From NCBI GenBank assembly GCA_002363955.1, contig DEXE01000007.1, forward strand, positions 1-64,000: a DNA stretch of 64,000 nt, read 5' to 3'. Positions 44,428 to 53,424 of the stretch are shown here, piece after piece. A program made the translations under genes and the position numbers. Position 1 is the stretch's first letter. The number at the start of each line of letters is the position of its first letter. The stretch comes from Methylophaga sp. UBA3192 (GTDB taxonomy: Bacteria; Pseudomonadota; Gammaproteobacteria; Nitrosococcales; Methylophagaceae). The notes under the pieces were generated by a model that was given only the letters and a program-made list of their open reading frames with translations, searched no databases and had not been told where the DNA came from.

Positions 44428-45651
44428 ATGGCAGACTTTCATCAAAATGGCATTATTACAACGCTACATAATCTGACGCATCGCCATCTGGCTGATCTGG
44501 AACAGGATCTATTGCAGTTCAGTCAGCAACGGCCGATGGGATTATTATTACCTTCTTTATTCTCAGAGCTGCAAGGTGAAGCTCTTCCAGCGATTGTGCA
44601 ACAATTAAGAACCGTCCCGTATCTGTCAGAAATTGTGATTGGTCTGGATCGGGCCAATGCTGATGAGTTTAAACATGCTTTGGCATTTTTTAATGATCTG
44701 CCACAACATCATCGGATAATGTGGCATGACGGACCACGATTAAGCGCTATTGATACTGAATTGCAGGCTTTGAATCTCGCTCCCCACCAGGCCGGCAAAG
44801 GCCGCAATGTCTGGTATTGCATGGGCTATATTTTAGCCTCTGGCAAAGCCGAATCGATTGCTTTGCATGACTGTGACATCGTCACATACAACACCGAACT
44901 ACTGGCCCGATTGATATACCCGGTCGCCAATCCGATGTTTAATTATGAATTCTGCAAAGGTTATTACGCGCGGATTTCAGGCGGAAAGCTGAACGGGCGT
45001 GTTAACCGTTTATTAATCACACCACTTTTACGTGCACTTAAGTCGGTCATGGGCCCAAGTGATTATCTTGATTACATGGATAGTTTTCGATATTCACTGT
45101 CGGGAGAATTTTCATTCCGTCGTGATGTATTGAGTGATATCCGTATCCCCAGTGACTGGGGTCTGGAAATTGGCGTGCTGTCTGAAATGCACCGAAACTA
45201 TGCCAATAACCGTCTATGTCAGGTCGATATTGCCGATATTTATGATCATAAACATCAGGATCTTTCTACCGATGATCAACAAGCTGGCTTATCGAAAATG
45301 TCGATAGATATTTCCAAGGCATTGTTCCGTAAGCTTGCCACCAAAGGCACCGTTTTCAGTGCCGAACATTTTCGCAGTATTAAGGCTACCTATTATCGAA
45401 TCGCACTGGATTTCGTAGAAACCTATCGAAATGATGCCGTAATGAATGGCCTTAAATTCGATATTCATCAGGAAGAAGCGTCGGTAGAAATGTTCGCGCG
45501 TAACATCATGGATGCGGGACAGGTTTTTCTGGAAAATCCGATGGAGACTCCTTTCATACCAAGCTGGAACCGTGTGCAAAGTGCTTTGCCTGATATATTT
45601 GAGCGTATCTATCAGGCAGTGGAGGACGACTATCAGGAATTTACCGGCTAA
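44428..45651 (+). CDS. gpgS: Glucosyl-3-phosphoglycerate synthase (GT81)
   Basis: 407 residues of the GpgS/mannosylglycerate-type GT-A family: LPSLFSELQGEALPAIVQQL, VIGLDRANADE, then HDCDIVTYN with the metal-binding Asp residues (about 148-152) and a conserved DSFRYSLSGEFSFRRDVL. Transfers glucose from UDP- or NDP-glucose to 3-phosphoglycerate. The ORF extends 96 bp upstream into the previous gene but the ATG with AGAGG 5 nt before it is the start. Adjacent phosphatase and galU support the pathway. Confidence 0.9.
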   Translation: MADFHQNGIITTLHNLTHRHLADLEQDLLQFSQQRPMGLLLPSLFSELQGEALPAIVQQLRTVPYLSEIVIGLDRANADEFKHALAFFNDLPQHHRIMWHDGPRLSAIDTELQALNLAPHQAGKGRNVWYCMGYILASGKAESIALHDCDIVTYNTELLARLIYPVANPMFNYEFCKGYYARISGGKLNGRVNRLLITPLLRALKSVMGPSDYLDYMDSFRYSLSGEFSFRRDVLSDIRIPSDWGLEIGVLSEMHRNYANNRLCQVDIADIYDHKHQDLSTDDQQAGLSKMSIDISKALFRKLATKGTVFSAEHFRSIKATYYRIALDFVETYRNDAVMNGLKFDIHQEEASVEMFARNIMDAGQVFLENPMETPFIPSWNRVQSALPDIFERIYQAVEDDYQEFTG

Positions 45652-45660
45652 AGGATGAAC

Positions 45661-47412
45661 ATGACACAGATTTCTGAACGTCCAGCTGTTTTCCACAATG
45701 TGCTTTATCATCTGAGCACCGTTTATGGTGAGCTTGAAGACGCTGAAAGGCTATCTTCTCTGGCCAAAGAATTATTGGACATCATGCAAGTCAGTCCTGA
45801 AGCGCAGTCTCCGGAACCCTACCAGAATAAATGGCACGCCACTGATATTGCCATGATTACTTACGGTAACAGCGTTCTGCAAAAAGACGAAGTACCTTTG
45901 CAGACACTTAAACGCTTTTTAGACGATTATTTTGTTGACTGTATTAACACAGTACACATTCTGCCCTTTTTTCCTTACTGCAGCGACGATGGTTTTGCAG
46001 TTAAAGATTTTTTTCAGGTCAATGCGGAATTAGGTGACTGGTCAGACATTAATGCCATTGCTAAAGATTATCGACTGATGGCCGATCTGGTGATTAATCA
46101 TGGTTCAAGTAGTAGCCAATGGTTTCAGAATTTTATTGCCGGCCAGGGTGAAGGTCATGATTTTTTTTATACCTGTGAGGCAGATACGCCAACTGCTCTT
46201 GTGGTACGCCCGCGAATCACACCACTGCTTCGTGAAACAGAAACGGCTCATGGTGTTAAGCATGTTTGGTGTACCTTCAGCCATGAACAGGTCGATTTTG
46301 ACTTTCGGAATATCGAAGTACTCAAAACCTTTGTCAAAATAATTCGGTTTTATCTGGATCAGGGAATACGCCTGTTTCGCCTGGATGCTGTGGCGTTTTT
46401 ATGGAAACAGGCTGGCACCAATTGTCTGAACCTGCCGCAAACACATGAACTAATCAGGTTATTGCGTTTATTGATTGAGCAGGCACAAAACGATGCGGTA
46501 ATCATTACCGAAACCAATATTCCGAATCGGGAAAATCTCAGTTATTTTGGTAACGCCAATGAAGCCCATTGGATCTATAACTTTTCGTTACCCCCGTTAT
46601 TACTCAACACCTTAATAACTGGTAAATGTTTTTATTTGCGCCAGTGGCTTATGAGTATGCCACCCGCGCAAAATGGTACTGCCTATTTTAACTTTATTGC
46701 CTCACATGACGGTATTGGCCTGCGGCCTGCCGAAGGTCTGTTAACGGATAGTGAAATTGCCGCTCTGATCTCTACCATGCAGGGTTTTGGTGGTGAAATT
46801 TCCTGGCGTGCCGCTGAAAACAGTATTAAAAAACCCTATGAAATCAATATTGCGCTATTCGATGCGTTGCAGGGAACACTAAAAGGTCCCGATCAGTGGC
46901 AACAGGCCCGGTTTATCTGTGCCCATGCAATTATGCTGGCACTCGAAGGTATACCGGGAATTTATATTCATAGTCTGTTAGCCTCCGGCAATGATTACCA
47001 ACGGCTGGAGAAACATCAGCATAATCGCGCAATTAATCGTCATCAATGGGATGATACGGCCATTCGGGCAGCACTTGAACATCCCGACAATAATCATTCA
47101 CGGATTTATCAGAAACTCACTGCACTGATTAAGCTTCGCATGCAACAACCGGCTTTTCATCCCAATGCTACGCAATATACTTTGCAACTTGGCGATGCTT
47201 TATTTGGCTTCTGGAGACAAAGTATTGATCGTCGCCAAAGCATATTCTGTATATTTAATATCAGTGATAAATCACAAACACTGCGTATTGCCGATCTCAA
47301 CCTGGTCGCTACTGACAATTGGCATGATCTAGTCAGTAGTGCTGCTATCGACTCCTGGCAAAGTGAAATTCAGCTCTCTCCATACCAATGTGTGTGGTTG
47401 AGTAATCGCTGA
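45661..47412 (+). CDS. GH13 sugar phosphorylase, likely glucosylglycerate phosphorylase
   Basis: GH13_18 enzyme of 583 residues: Asp242 (nucleophile, FRLDAVAFLWK), Glu284 (acid/base, IITETNIPN), Asp350 (SHDGIGLRPAEG). Opens HNVLYHLSTVYGELEDA like sucrose and glucosylglycerate phosphorylases. Sequence alone does not fix the acceptor, but location between gpgS and galU argues for reversible cleavage of glucosylglycerate to glucose-1-phosphate and glycerate. The start is ATG with AAAGG 6 nt upstream; another ATG lies 6 bp before it. Sucrose phosphorylase is the main alternative. Confidence 0.85.
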   Translation: MTQISERPAVFHNVLYHLSTVYGELEDAERLSSLAKELLDIMQVSPEAQSPEPYQNKWHATDIAMITYGNSVLQKDEVPLQTLKRFLDDYFVDCINTVHILPFFPYCSDDGFAVKDFFQVNAELGDWSDINAIAKDYRLMADLVINHGSSSSQWFQNFIAGQGEGHDFFYTCEADTPTALVVRPRITPLLRETETAHGVKHVWCTFSHEQVDFDFRNIEVLKTFVKIIRFYLDQGIRLFRLDAVAFLWKQAGTNCLNLPQTHELIRLLRLLIEQAQNDAVIITETNIPNRENLSYFGNANEAHWIYNFSLPPLLLNTLITGKCFYLRQWLMSMPPAQNGTAYFNFIASHDGIGLRPAEGLLTDSEIAALISTMQGFGGEISWRAAENSIKKPYEINIALFDALQGTLKGPDQWQQARFICAHAIMLALEGIPGIYIHSLLASGNDYQRLEKHQHNRAINRHQWDDTAIRAALEHPDNNHSRIYQKLTALIKLRMQQPAFHPNATQYTLQLGDALFGFWRQSIDRRQSIFCIFNISDKSQTLRIADLNLVATDNWHDLVSSAAIDSWQSEIQLSPYQCVWLSNR

Positions 47413-47446
47413 TTTCCACCGCAATAAACCACAAGGATCAATATTC

Positions 47447-48292
47447 ATGACAGTAAAAGCTTCAATCCGTAAATGTCTTTTCCCGGTCGCCGGGTATGGC
47501 ACCCGTTTTCTACCAGCCACCAAGGCAATGCCAAAAGAGATGTTGCCAATTGTTAATAAACCTTTGATCCAATATGGAGTTGAAGAAGCCATGGAGGCTG
47601 GATTGCATAGCATGGGCTTTATTACCGGACGCGGAAAGCGGGCTATTGCCGATCACTTTGACACCAGTTTTGAATTGGAACATCAGATTTACGGAACCAG
47701 CAAGGAATCTCATCTTGACGACATTCGCAATGTAATGGATTCCTGTGATTTTATCTTTATGCGTCAGCGCGCCATGCTGGGACTGGGTCACGCCATCCTC
47801 ACAGGTGAGCCGATAATAGGCGATGAAGCTTTTGCGGTATTGCTGGCAGACGATTTATGCGCGACACCTGAATCCGGTGGCAAACGTGCATTAGGCCAGT
47901 TAGTCGATCTTTATCAGAAACATCAATGCAGCATCGTGGCAATAGAAGAAGTTCCAGCCGACGCAACCGGTAGCTATGGTGTGATATCCGGTGATGAAAT
48001 TGAACCCGATATTTATCGCATTACCGATATGGTTGAAAAGCCTAAACCGAAAGATGCGCCCAGTAATCTGGCCATTATCGGGCGTTACGTTTTGACGCCC
48101 GATATTTTTGATTACCTGCGTAATACTCCCCCAGGTGCCAATGGCGAAGTACAGATTACCGATGCCATACGGGCAATGGCTCAGGAAAAACCGGTACTGG
48201 CAGTCAAGTTTAAAGGACATCGTTTTGATTGCGGCAGTATCGCGGGTTATGTCGAAGCAACCAATTATTACTATACTCAACAGTATGGTTAA
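47447..48292 (+). CDS. galU: UTP-glucose-1-phosphate uridylyltransferase, copy 2
   Basis: Closely similar to the copy at 39611: CLFPVAGYGTRFLPATKAM, KEMLPIVNKPLIQYGVEEA, GLGHAILTGEPIIG. 281 residues. AAGGA lies 9 nt before the ATG. The last gene of the glucosylglycerate operon, 34 bp after the phosphorylase; it would recycle the glucose-1-phosphate into UDP-glucose for gpgS. No sign of decay in either copy. Confidence 0.95.
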   Translation: MTVKASIRKCLFPVAGYGTRFLPATKAMPKEMLPIVNKPLIQYGVEEAMEAGLHSMGFITGRGKRAIADHFDTSFELEHQIYGTSKESHLDDIRNVMDSCDFIFMRQRAMLGLGHAILTGEPIIGDEAFAVLLADDLCATPESGGKRALGQLVDLYQKHQCSIVAIEEVPADATGSYGVISGDEIEPDIYRITDMVEKPKPKDAPSNLAIIGRYVLTPDIFDYLRNTPPGANGEVQITDAIRAMAQEKPVLAVKFKGHRFDCGSIAGYVEATNYYYTQQYG

Positions 48293-48337
48293 GCCTGCCA
48301 GGTAAAAACCGGCTGTTAAGTTTCACGCAACCGCTAT

Positions 48338-48940
48338 TCAGGGATAAGTTCGCAACTGCCCCACCACTACCCCCTGGATACTGAGTCGTTTAGCATCAAT
48401 CTTCACAGGTTCAAACGCTTCATTTGCCGGCATTAAGGTAATGGTGCCATCTTTATTGACCAGCATGGTTTTAAGGGTGGCATCATAACCATCAACCAGT
48501 GCCACAATCATGTCACCATGCCTTGCCTGTCTTGTTGATTCTACAACCACATAATCACCCGACATGATGCCTTTGCCAATCATGGATTCACCACTGATTT
48601 TCAAGACATAACGACCTTTCCCTTTGAACATACTACCAAGGTCAATTTCAGACTCATCGGCTACGGCCTCGATCAAACGTCCGGCCGCGATTTTTCCCAT
48701 CATCGGAAAAACCAGTGATTGCTCTGAAAACACCTGCTCATTCAACTTCAACCCTCGCGTTCTGCCTGTCAGCCGTTCCAGATAGCCACCATCAATCAAA
48801 GCCTGAATATATCTGTGAGCGGTACCCTGTGAACTGATACCCAGCCCCTCGGCAATTTCAGTGACTAAAGGTGCTTCACCATTTTCATTAATGTATTGGC
48901 GAATAAAGTTGAGCGTGTCTTGTTGTCTTTTAGTTAGCAT
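48338..48940 (-). CDS. lexA: LexA repressor
   Basis: 200 residues from the ATG with AGGTG upstream. N-terminal winged helix (ISSQGTAHRYIQALID is the recognition region), cleavage site Ala86-Gly87 in MMGKIAAGRL, catalytic Ser119 (KISGESMIGK) and Lys157 (DATLKTM). Represses SOS genes and cleaves itself when RecA is activated. The HTH is variant relative to E. coli LexA, so operator specificity may differ. Convergent with galU copy 2. Confidence 0.95.
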   Translation of the reverse strand: MLTKRQQDTLNFIRQYINENGEAPLVTEIAEGLGISSQGTAHRYIQALIDGGYLERLTGRTRGLKLNEQVFSEQSLVFPMMGKIAAGRLIEAVADESEIDLGSMFKGKGRYVLKISGESMIGKGIMSGDYVVVESTRQARHGDMIVALVDGYDATLKTMLVNKDGTITLMPANEAFEPVKIDAKRLSIQGVVVGQLRTYP

Positions 48941-49138
48941 ACTTTTCACCTGACATGAGAATATAACGAGAAGAGAAAATATAGAGAATTTTTACTGCAT
49001 ACACAAGAAATATTTTTATTTCTTTTGCATCACCGGCCATATCATTGAAATCATGGAAGAAGCATTGTTTTTGACTGGCATAATCAATTTGCAGATGGTA
49101 TCTTTATTAGTCGAAAATGATTGGTGTATGAGGCAAAA

Positions 49139-49246
49139 ATGTTAAAAAAGATTGATGAATTTTTGATGCAGAAGTTTCCACATATCATTCTGCTATTCAC
49201 CGTTTTCTGGTTGGGTTTGGTCGCAATCGGATGGTATTTATCGTAG
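49139..49246 (+). CDS. 35-residue membrane microprotein A
   Basis: ATG preceded by GAGG with a 5-nt spacer, then a charged amphipathic start (MLKKIDEFLMQKF) and one hydrophobic helix ending GLVAIGWYLS. Similar in length and layout to the protein at 49390: both have a K-x-x-E-x-L-M motif and a GLVA-[IF]-G segment. A single-pass small protein whose function cannot be guessed. Absent from ordinary gene calls because of its length. Confidence 0.6.
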   Translation: MLKKIDEFLMQKFPHIILLFTVFWLGLVAIGWYLS

Positions 49247-49389
49247 TTCAGAATTAGCTTTAAATGGCCTGCCATCAAGGATAAACCTAATGGCTATGAT
49301 TTGATCCAGATCAATGCCTTCTGGGTGATACAGCTTGATAATTGATAACGGATAGACGAAATATCTAACCGTTATTAAGGAGTTTTATC

Positions 49390-49494
49390 ATGCACAAACT
49401 TGAAGAATGGCTAATGGAACATTTCATCGAATTTATAATAGTTATGTCGCTCGCCTGCATAGGGCTTGTAGCTTTCGGTTTATTGATGGCCTGA
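49390..49494 (+). CDS. 34-residue membrane microprotein B
   Basis: AAGGAG sits 7 nt before the ATG, an excellent ribosome binding site. The protein (MHKLEEWLMEHF, then a hydrophobic helix with IGLVAFGLLMA) is a paralogue of the one 144 bp upstream. A weak hairpin with TTTT follows at 49507-49534. Confidence 0.65.
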   Translation: MHKLEEWLMEHFIEFIIVMSLACIGLVAFGLLMA

Positions 49495-49506
49495 ACATTT
49501 TAAGGG

Positions 49507-49534
49507 TCAGATCTCGTTAAACTGGTCTGATTTT
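49507..49534 (+). terminator. Hairpin after microprotein B
   Basis: TCAGATC pairs with GGTCTGA (one G-U), 10-base loop, then TTTT. A moderate terminator. Confidence 0.5.
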
Positions 49535-49622
49535 GATGGTGCTTTAGGGTCATTTCCAAGGCAGTTGTTGGGCCAAATAAAGAATCCCTACAGTAGTGGC
49601 TATGAAACATAGCAGACACTGA

Positions 49623-49696
49623 TGTCCTGAAGTTGGATCTGAATTCATATTCCTTGAGGAATAGAACATAAGATTCTTTCAGGACATTTGTTTTTT
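49623..49696 (+). ncRNA. Structured RNA with terminator-like end
   Basis: TGTCCTGAA pairs with TTCAGGACA across about 46 nt that contain an inner ATTCC-TTGA-GGAAT hairpin; TTTGTTTTTT follows. No known family recognised. Could be a small RNA or the end of a transcript beginning at the microprotein genes. Confidence 0.4.
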
Positions 49697-49820
49697 ATAA
49701 TTCAGTTTCAGCGGTTTAAAGCAGCAAACAGTCGGATATCGTTTCCCTGCTAAATAGAAAACCCAGCCTCTGCATATTTATGTCATTGGGGCGTTTGCGT
49801 AAAGCCTTCTTACTACACAT

Positions 49821-50006
49821 TTAAATTGCCAAACCTGACTGTTTTACCGGCGGAAACATGTCCAGAATGACCATTAATAATGCCGCAAAATAACGTTCAT
49901 TCAGCATTGCCACTCTGTCAGAAACTTCATGTTCTCTCGGCGCAATATGATAGGTAATAACCGCTCGTAATTTACGATACAAAGAGTTATCTTCGTTTTC
50001 TAAAAT
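49821..50006 (-). pseudogene. Coding-like fragment, probably frameshifted
   Basis: A 61-codon open frame on the minus strand with coding-like composition (LYRKLRAVITYHIAPREHEV, RVAMLNERYFAALLMVILDM) but no start codon; a TGA precedes it. A frame one base off, opening with an ATG at about 50066 (MAVLINKKFGGAGG), ends where this one begins, suggesting one gene broken by a frameshift. It adjoins ppsR divergently. No family recognised. Confidence 0.35.
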
Positions 50007-50081
50007 TTGTATTCAAGCTTGCCCCCAGCGCCTCCAAACTTTTTGTTGATCAAAACAGCCATTTCAGCACATCATTACTAG

Positions 50082-50972
50082 ATGAGTGAACTAACCGAAA
50101 ATTATAACCAACCAATCAGAAACGTTTTTTTTGTATCGGATCGTACCGGTTTAACGGCAGAATCTTATGGAAAGTGCTTATTAGCGCAATTTCCTGAAAT
50201 TGAGTTCGAAACAATTACACTGGCTTTTGTCGATACCAAAGAAAAAGCAGAAGATGCTCGCGAACAAATTAACGCGCTGTGTACAGAATCTGATCTACCG
50301 CCTCTGGTTTTCAGCACCTTAGTGAATAACGAAGCCCAACAGATTATCGAAGATTGTGATGGCTTTGTAATCAGCCTGTTTCATCAGTTTATCGGTTCTA
50401 TGGAAGAGTTTCTTCAGGTGCAATCTTCTCAGAAACAAGGTGTTTCACGAATTTCGATCAGTGATACCACCTATCAAAAACGTCTGGATGCGATTGACTA
50501 TGCACTGACTCATGATGACGGCATTCGCCCGGATCAATATGAAGAATCTGATATCATTTTAGTGGGTGTTTCACGTTGCGGTAAAACGCCTACCAGCTTA
50601 TATTTAGCCATGAACTTTTCCCTTAAAGTGGCTAACTATCCGTTGACCGCGGAAGATTTGGAAGCAGAAGAACTGCCGGAGTATCTGAAAATTCATCGGC
50701 ATAAACTTGCCGGTTTGACCATTAAACCTGTACCCCTGAGTCGTATTCGCCGCCAACGTCGCCCTGACAGTAATTACTCCTCATTGGAAATCTGTCAGCG
50801 AGAACTAGATAAAGCAATGAGTATGTTTGAGAAAGTTGATATTCCGGTATTTGATACTACGAATACCTCTATTGAAGAAATATCCAGCCGTGTTGTTCGC
50901 TCCATGGGGCTTGCGCGTGAGCGCATCCGCGAATCAACCATTACATTTAATAAAACTAAAAATTTAAGGTAG
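50082..50972 (+). CDS. ppsR: PEP synthetase regulatory kinase/pyrophosphorylase
   Basis: DUF299 family, 296 residues: starts VFFVSDRTGLTAESYGKCLL, P-loop-like ILVGVSRCGKTPTSLYLA near residue 161. Phosphorylates and dephosphorylates a threonine next to the catalytic histidine of PEP synthase, turning it off or on. Lies 5 bp before ppsA. Confidence 0.95.
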   Translation: MSELTENYNQPIRNVFFVSDRTGLTAESYGKCLLAQFPEIEFETITLAFVDTKEKAEDAREQINALCTESDLPPLVFSTLVNNEAQQIIEDCDGFVISLFHQFIGSMEEFLQVQSSQKQGVSRISISDTTYQKRLDAIDYALTHDDGIRPDQYEESDIILVGVSRCGKTPTSLYLAMNFSLKVANYPLTAEDLEAEELPEYLKIHRHKLAGLTIKPVPLSRIRRQRRPDSNYSSLEICQRELDKAMSMFEKVDIPVFDTTNTSIEEISSRVVRSMGLARERIRESTITFNKTKNLR

Positions 50973-50977
50973 TTGCC

Positions 50978-53335
50978 ATGACCGAATATGTAATTCCACT
51001 CGATAAGTTGTGCATGAATGATGTCGGGAGAGTTGGTGGAAAAAATGCGTCTTTAGGCGAAATGTTGCAGAATTTAGCACCTTTGGGCGTCGCCGTACCA
51101 AGCGGTTTTGCAACCACAGCGGATGCCTACAGAGAGTTTTTAAAACATGACGGGCTACAAGACCAGATAAACGATTTATTACGTGAACTGGATGTGGACA
51201 ATGTCGTGGCGCTGCAAAAAGCGGGCAAAACCATCCGTGATTGGATCATGACCATTCCCTATCCGGAAAAAATGGAAGCCGCGATTGATGAGGCTTATCA
51301 CAAATTAGTTCAAGAATATGGTACGTCAACCAGCTGGGCTGTTCGTTCATCTGCAACTGCAGAAGATTTACCGGATGCATCATTTGCCGGTCAACAGGAA
51401 ACCTTTCTCAATGTTTCCGGTTTAGACAATATCAAGTTTGCCATCAGAGAAGTGTTTGCGTCGCTATTCAACGATCGGGCAATTGCCTATCGCGATCATC
51501 AGGGCTTTGAGCACAGTGAAGTAGCTTTATCTGCTGGTATTCAAAAGATGGTGCGTTCTGACATCGCTTCTGCCGGTGTCGCGTTTACGTTGGATACAGA
51601 AAGTGGTTTTCGTGATGTCGTCTTTATCACCGGTAGTTACGGCCTTGGTGAAATGGTCGTGCAAGGTGCGGTAAATCCCGATGAGTTTTATGTTCATAAA
51701 ACAACCTTGGCGGCTGAACGCCCGGCGGTATTACGCAGAACACTCGGTCAGAAAGCGCTGAAAATGATTTATTCCGGAGACGATAAATCACCCGTTAAAA
51801 CCGTCGATGTAGACCCCGAAGAACGATTACACTTTTGTCTGAATGATGAAGAAATTGAGTCATTGGCCCGCATGGCGATGGTTATCGAAAAGCATTATCA
51901 AAGACCAATGGATATTGAGTGGGCCAAAGATGGCAATGATGGTCAGATTTATATTGTCCAGGCACGTCCCGAAACTGTTGAAAGCCGCAGTGTAAATGTC
52001 ACTGAACAATTCATCCTGAAAGACAAAGGTGAGTTATTAGCAAGAGGTCGCGCGATTGGCAGAAAAATAGGCCGCGGCCGGGTCCGGATTTTGAGCAGCC
52101 TGGATCAAATGGATCAATTTGAAGCCGGTGACGTTTTATTAACTGACATGACCGATCCTGATTGGGAACCGATCATGAAAAAAGCAGCCGCGATTATAAC
52201 CAATCGTGGTGGACGTACCTGTCATGCAGCCATTATTGCGCGTGAATTAGGTATTCCGGCAGTCGTTGGTTGTGGCGATGCCACTGAAAAAGTCGCTGAA
52301 GGCATTTCGGCAACGGTTTCCTGTTCTGAAGGCGATGAAGGTTATATTTACCAGGGACTTCTGGAATTTGAACACCGTGTTCAGTCATTGGATCAAATGC
52401 CCGAATTACCCGTCAAAATCATGATGAATGTGGGTAATCCGGATCGTGCCATGAGTTTCTCACAACTGCCTAACGATGGTGTTGGTTTGGCCCGGCTGGA
52501 ATTCATTATCAATAACACTATCGGCATTCACCCTAAAGCCTTAATGGCCGCAGATAAAATGGATGCTGAAGTACAACAGATAATTAAAGAAAGAACCACC
52601 GCCTACGGTGATCCGGTTGAGTTTTATATCAGTCGTATCACTGAGGGCGTTTCGACCATTGCTGCAGCATTTCATCCATCTAAAGTGATTGTACGTATGT
52701 CCGATTTTAAATCGAATGAATATGGCAATCTGATTGGTGGCGCGCAATTTGAACCTCACGAAGAAAACCCGATGATTGGTTTTCGTGGTGCGGCACGCTA
52801 CAGCTCGCCTGAATTCGAAGCTTGCTTTGAACTGGAATGTGAAGCAATCAAACGTGTCCGTGATGTAATGGGCTTAACCAACGTCGAAATCATGATTCCT
52901 TTTGTTCGTACATTAACTGAAGCTGAAGCTGTTATTAAGATTCTGAAAAAGAACGGACTGGAACGTGGTAAAAATGGTCTGCGTGTGATCATGATGTGTG
53001 AATTACCTTCAAACGCAGTACTTGCCGATCAGTTCCTTGAATTCTTTGATGGATTTTCCATCGGTTCTAACGATATGACACAGCTGACACTTGGCCTGGA
53101 TCGTGATTCAGCACAAATTGCTAAAGCGTTTGATGAACGCGATCCAGCCGTTTTGGCAATGTTGGATATGGCGATTAAAGCTTGTCACAAAGCCGATAAA
53201 TATATCGGTATATGTGGTCAGGGTCCTTCAGATCATCCTGATTTGGCAGAATGGCTGCTTGAGCGAGGTATCAGCAGTATTTCATTAAACCCGGATACTG
53301 TCGTCAGTACCTGGCAGGCATTAGCCAAACAGTAA
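50978..53335 (+). CDS. ppsA: Phosphoenolpyruvate synthase
   Basis: 785 residues, full length. N-terminal ATP-binding domain (GGKNASLGEML, WAVRSSATAEDLPDASFAGQ), then the phosphohistidine domain with TNRGGRTCHAAIIARELG (His416, and Thr414, the PpsR target). The C-terminal TIM-barrel has GFRGAARYSS and IGSNDMTQLTLGLDRD. Converts pyruvate and ATP to PEP for gluconeogenesis. Paired with its regulator ppsR in one operon. Confidence 0.97.
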   Translation: MTEYVIPLDKLCMNDVGRVGGKNASLGEMLQNLAPLGVAVPSGFATTADAYREFLKHDGLQDQINDLLRELDVDNVVALQKAGKTIRDWIMTIPYPEKMEAAIDEAYHKLVQEYGTSTSWAVRSSATAEDLPDASFAGQQETFLNVSGLDNIKFAIREVFASLFNDRAIAYRDHQGFEHSEVALSAGIQKMVRSDIASAGVAFTLDTESGFRDVVFITGSYGLGEMVVQGAVNPDEFYVHKTTLAAERPAVLRRTLGQKALKMIYSGDDKSPVKTVDVDPEERLHFCLNDEEIESLARMAMVIEKHYQRPMDIEWAKDGNDGQIYIVQARPETVESRSVNVTEQFILKDKGELLARGRAIGRKIGRGRVRILSSLDQMDQFEAGDVLLTDMTDPDWEPIMKKAAAIITNRGGRTCHAAIIARELGIPAVVGCGDATEKVAEGISATVSCSEGDEGYIYQGLLEFEHRVQSLDQMPELPVKIMMNVGNPDRAMSFSQLPNDGVGLARLEFIINNTIGIHPKALMAADKMDAEVQQIIKERTTAYGDPVEFYISRITEGVSTIAAAFHPSKVIVRMSDFKSNEYGNLIGGAQFEPHEENPMIGFRGAARYSSPEFEACFELECEAIKRVRDVMGLTNVEIMIPFVRTLTEAEAVIKILKKNGLERGKNGLRVIMMCELPSNAVLADQFLEFFDGFSIGSNDMTQLTLGLDRDSAQIAKAFDERDPAVLAMLDMAIKACHKADKYIGICGQGPSDHPDLAEWLLERGISSISLNPDTVVSTWQALAKQ

Positions 53336-53356
53336 GATTTGCACTACAAATACTAT

Positions 53357-53374
53357 GAGCCCTGCGGGGCTCTT
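53357..53374 (+). terminator. Weak terminator after ppsA
   Basis: GAGCCC-TGCG-GGGCTC stem followed by TT and a T-poor stretch. May act for ppsA and, weakly, the convergent gene. Confidence 0.5.
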
Positions 53375-53424
53375 AGTGTTATGTGTTCGTTCAGCGTTTT
53401 TCCGGCAATACGTTTAGGTAAAAT

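Noticed and set aside
48941..49020. SOS box upstream of lexA
   Set aside because: Only a half site (GTATGCAGTA) is present; the opposite half does not match CTGT-N8-ACAG.
49084..49278. A 64-codon minus-strand frame overlapping microprotein A
   Set aside because: The plus-strand microprotein has a proper start and a paralogue; the minus frame has neither.
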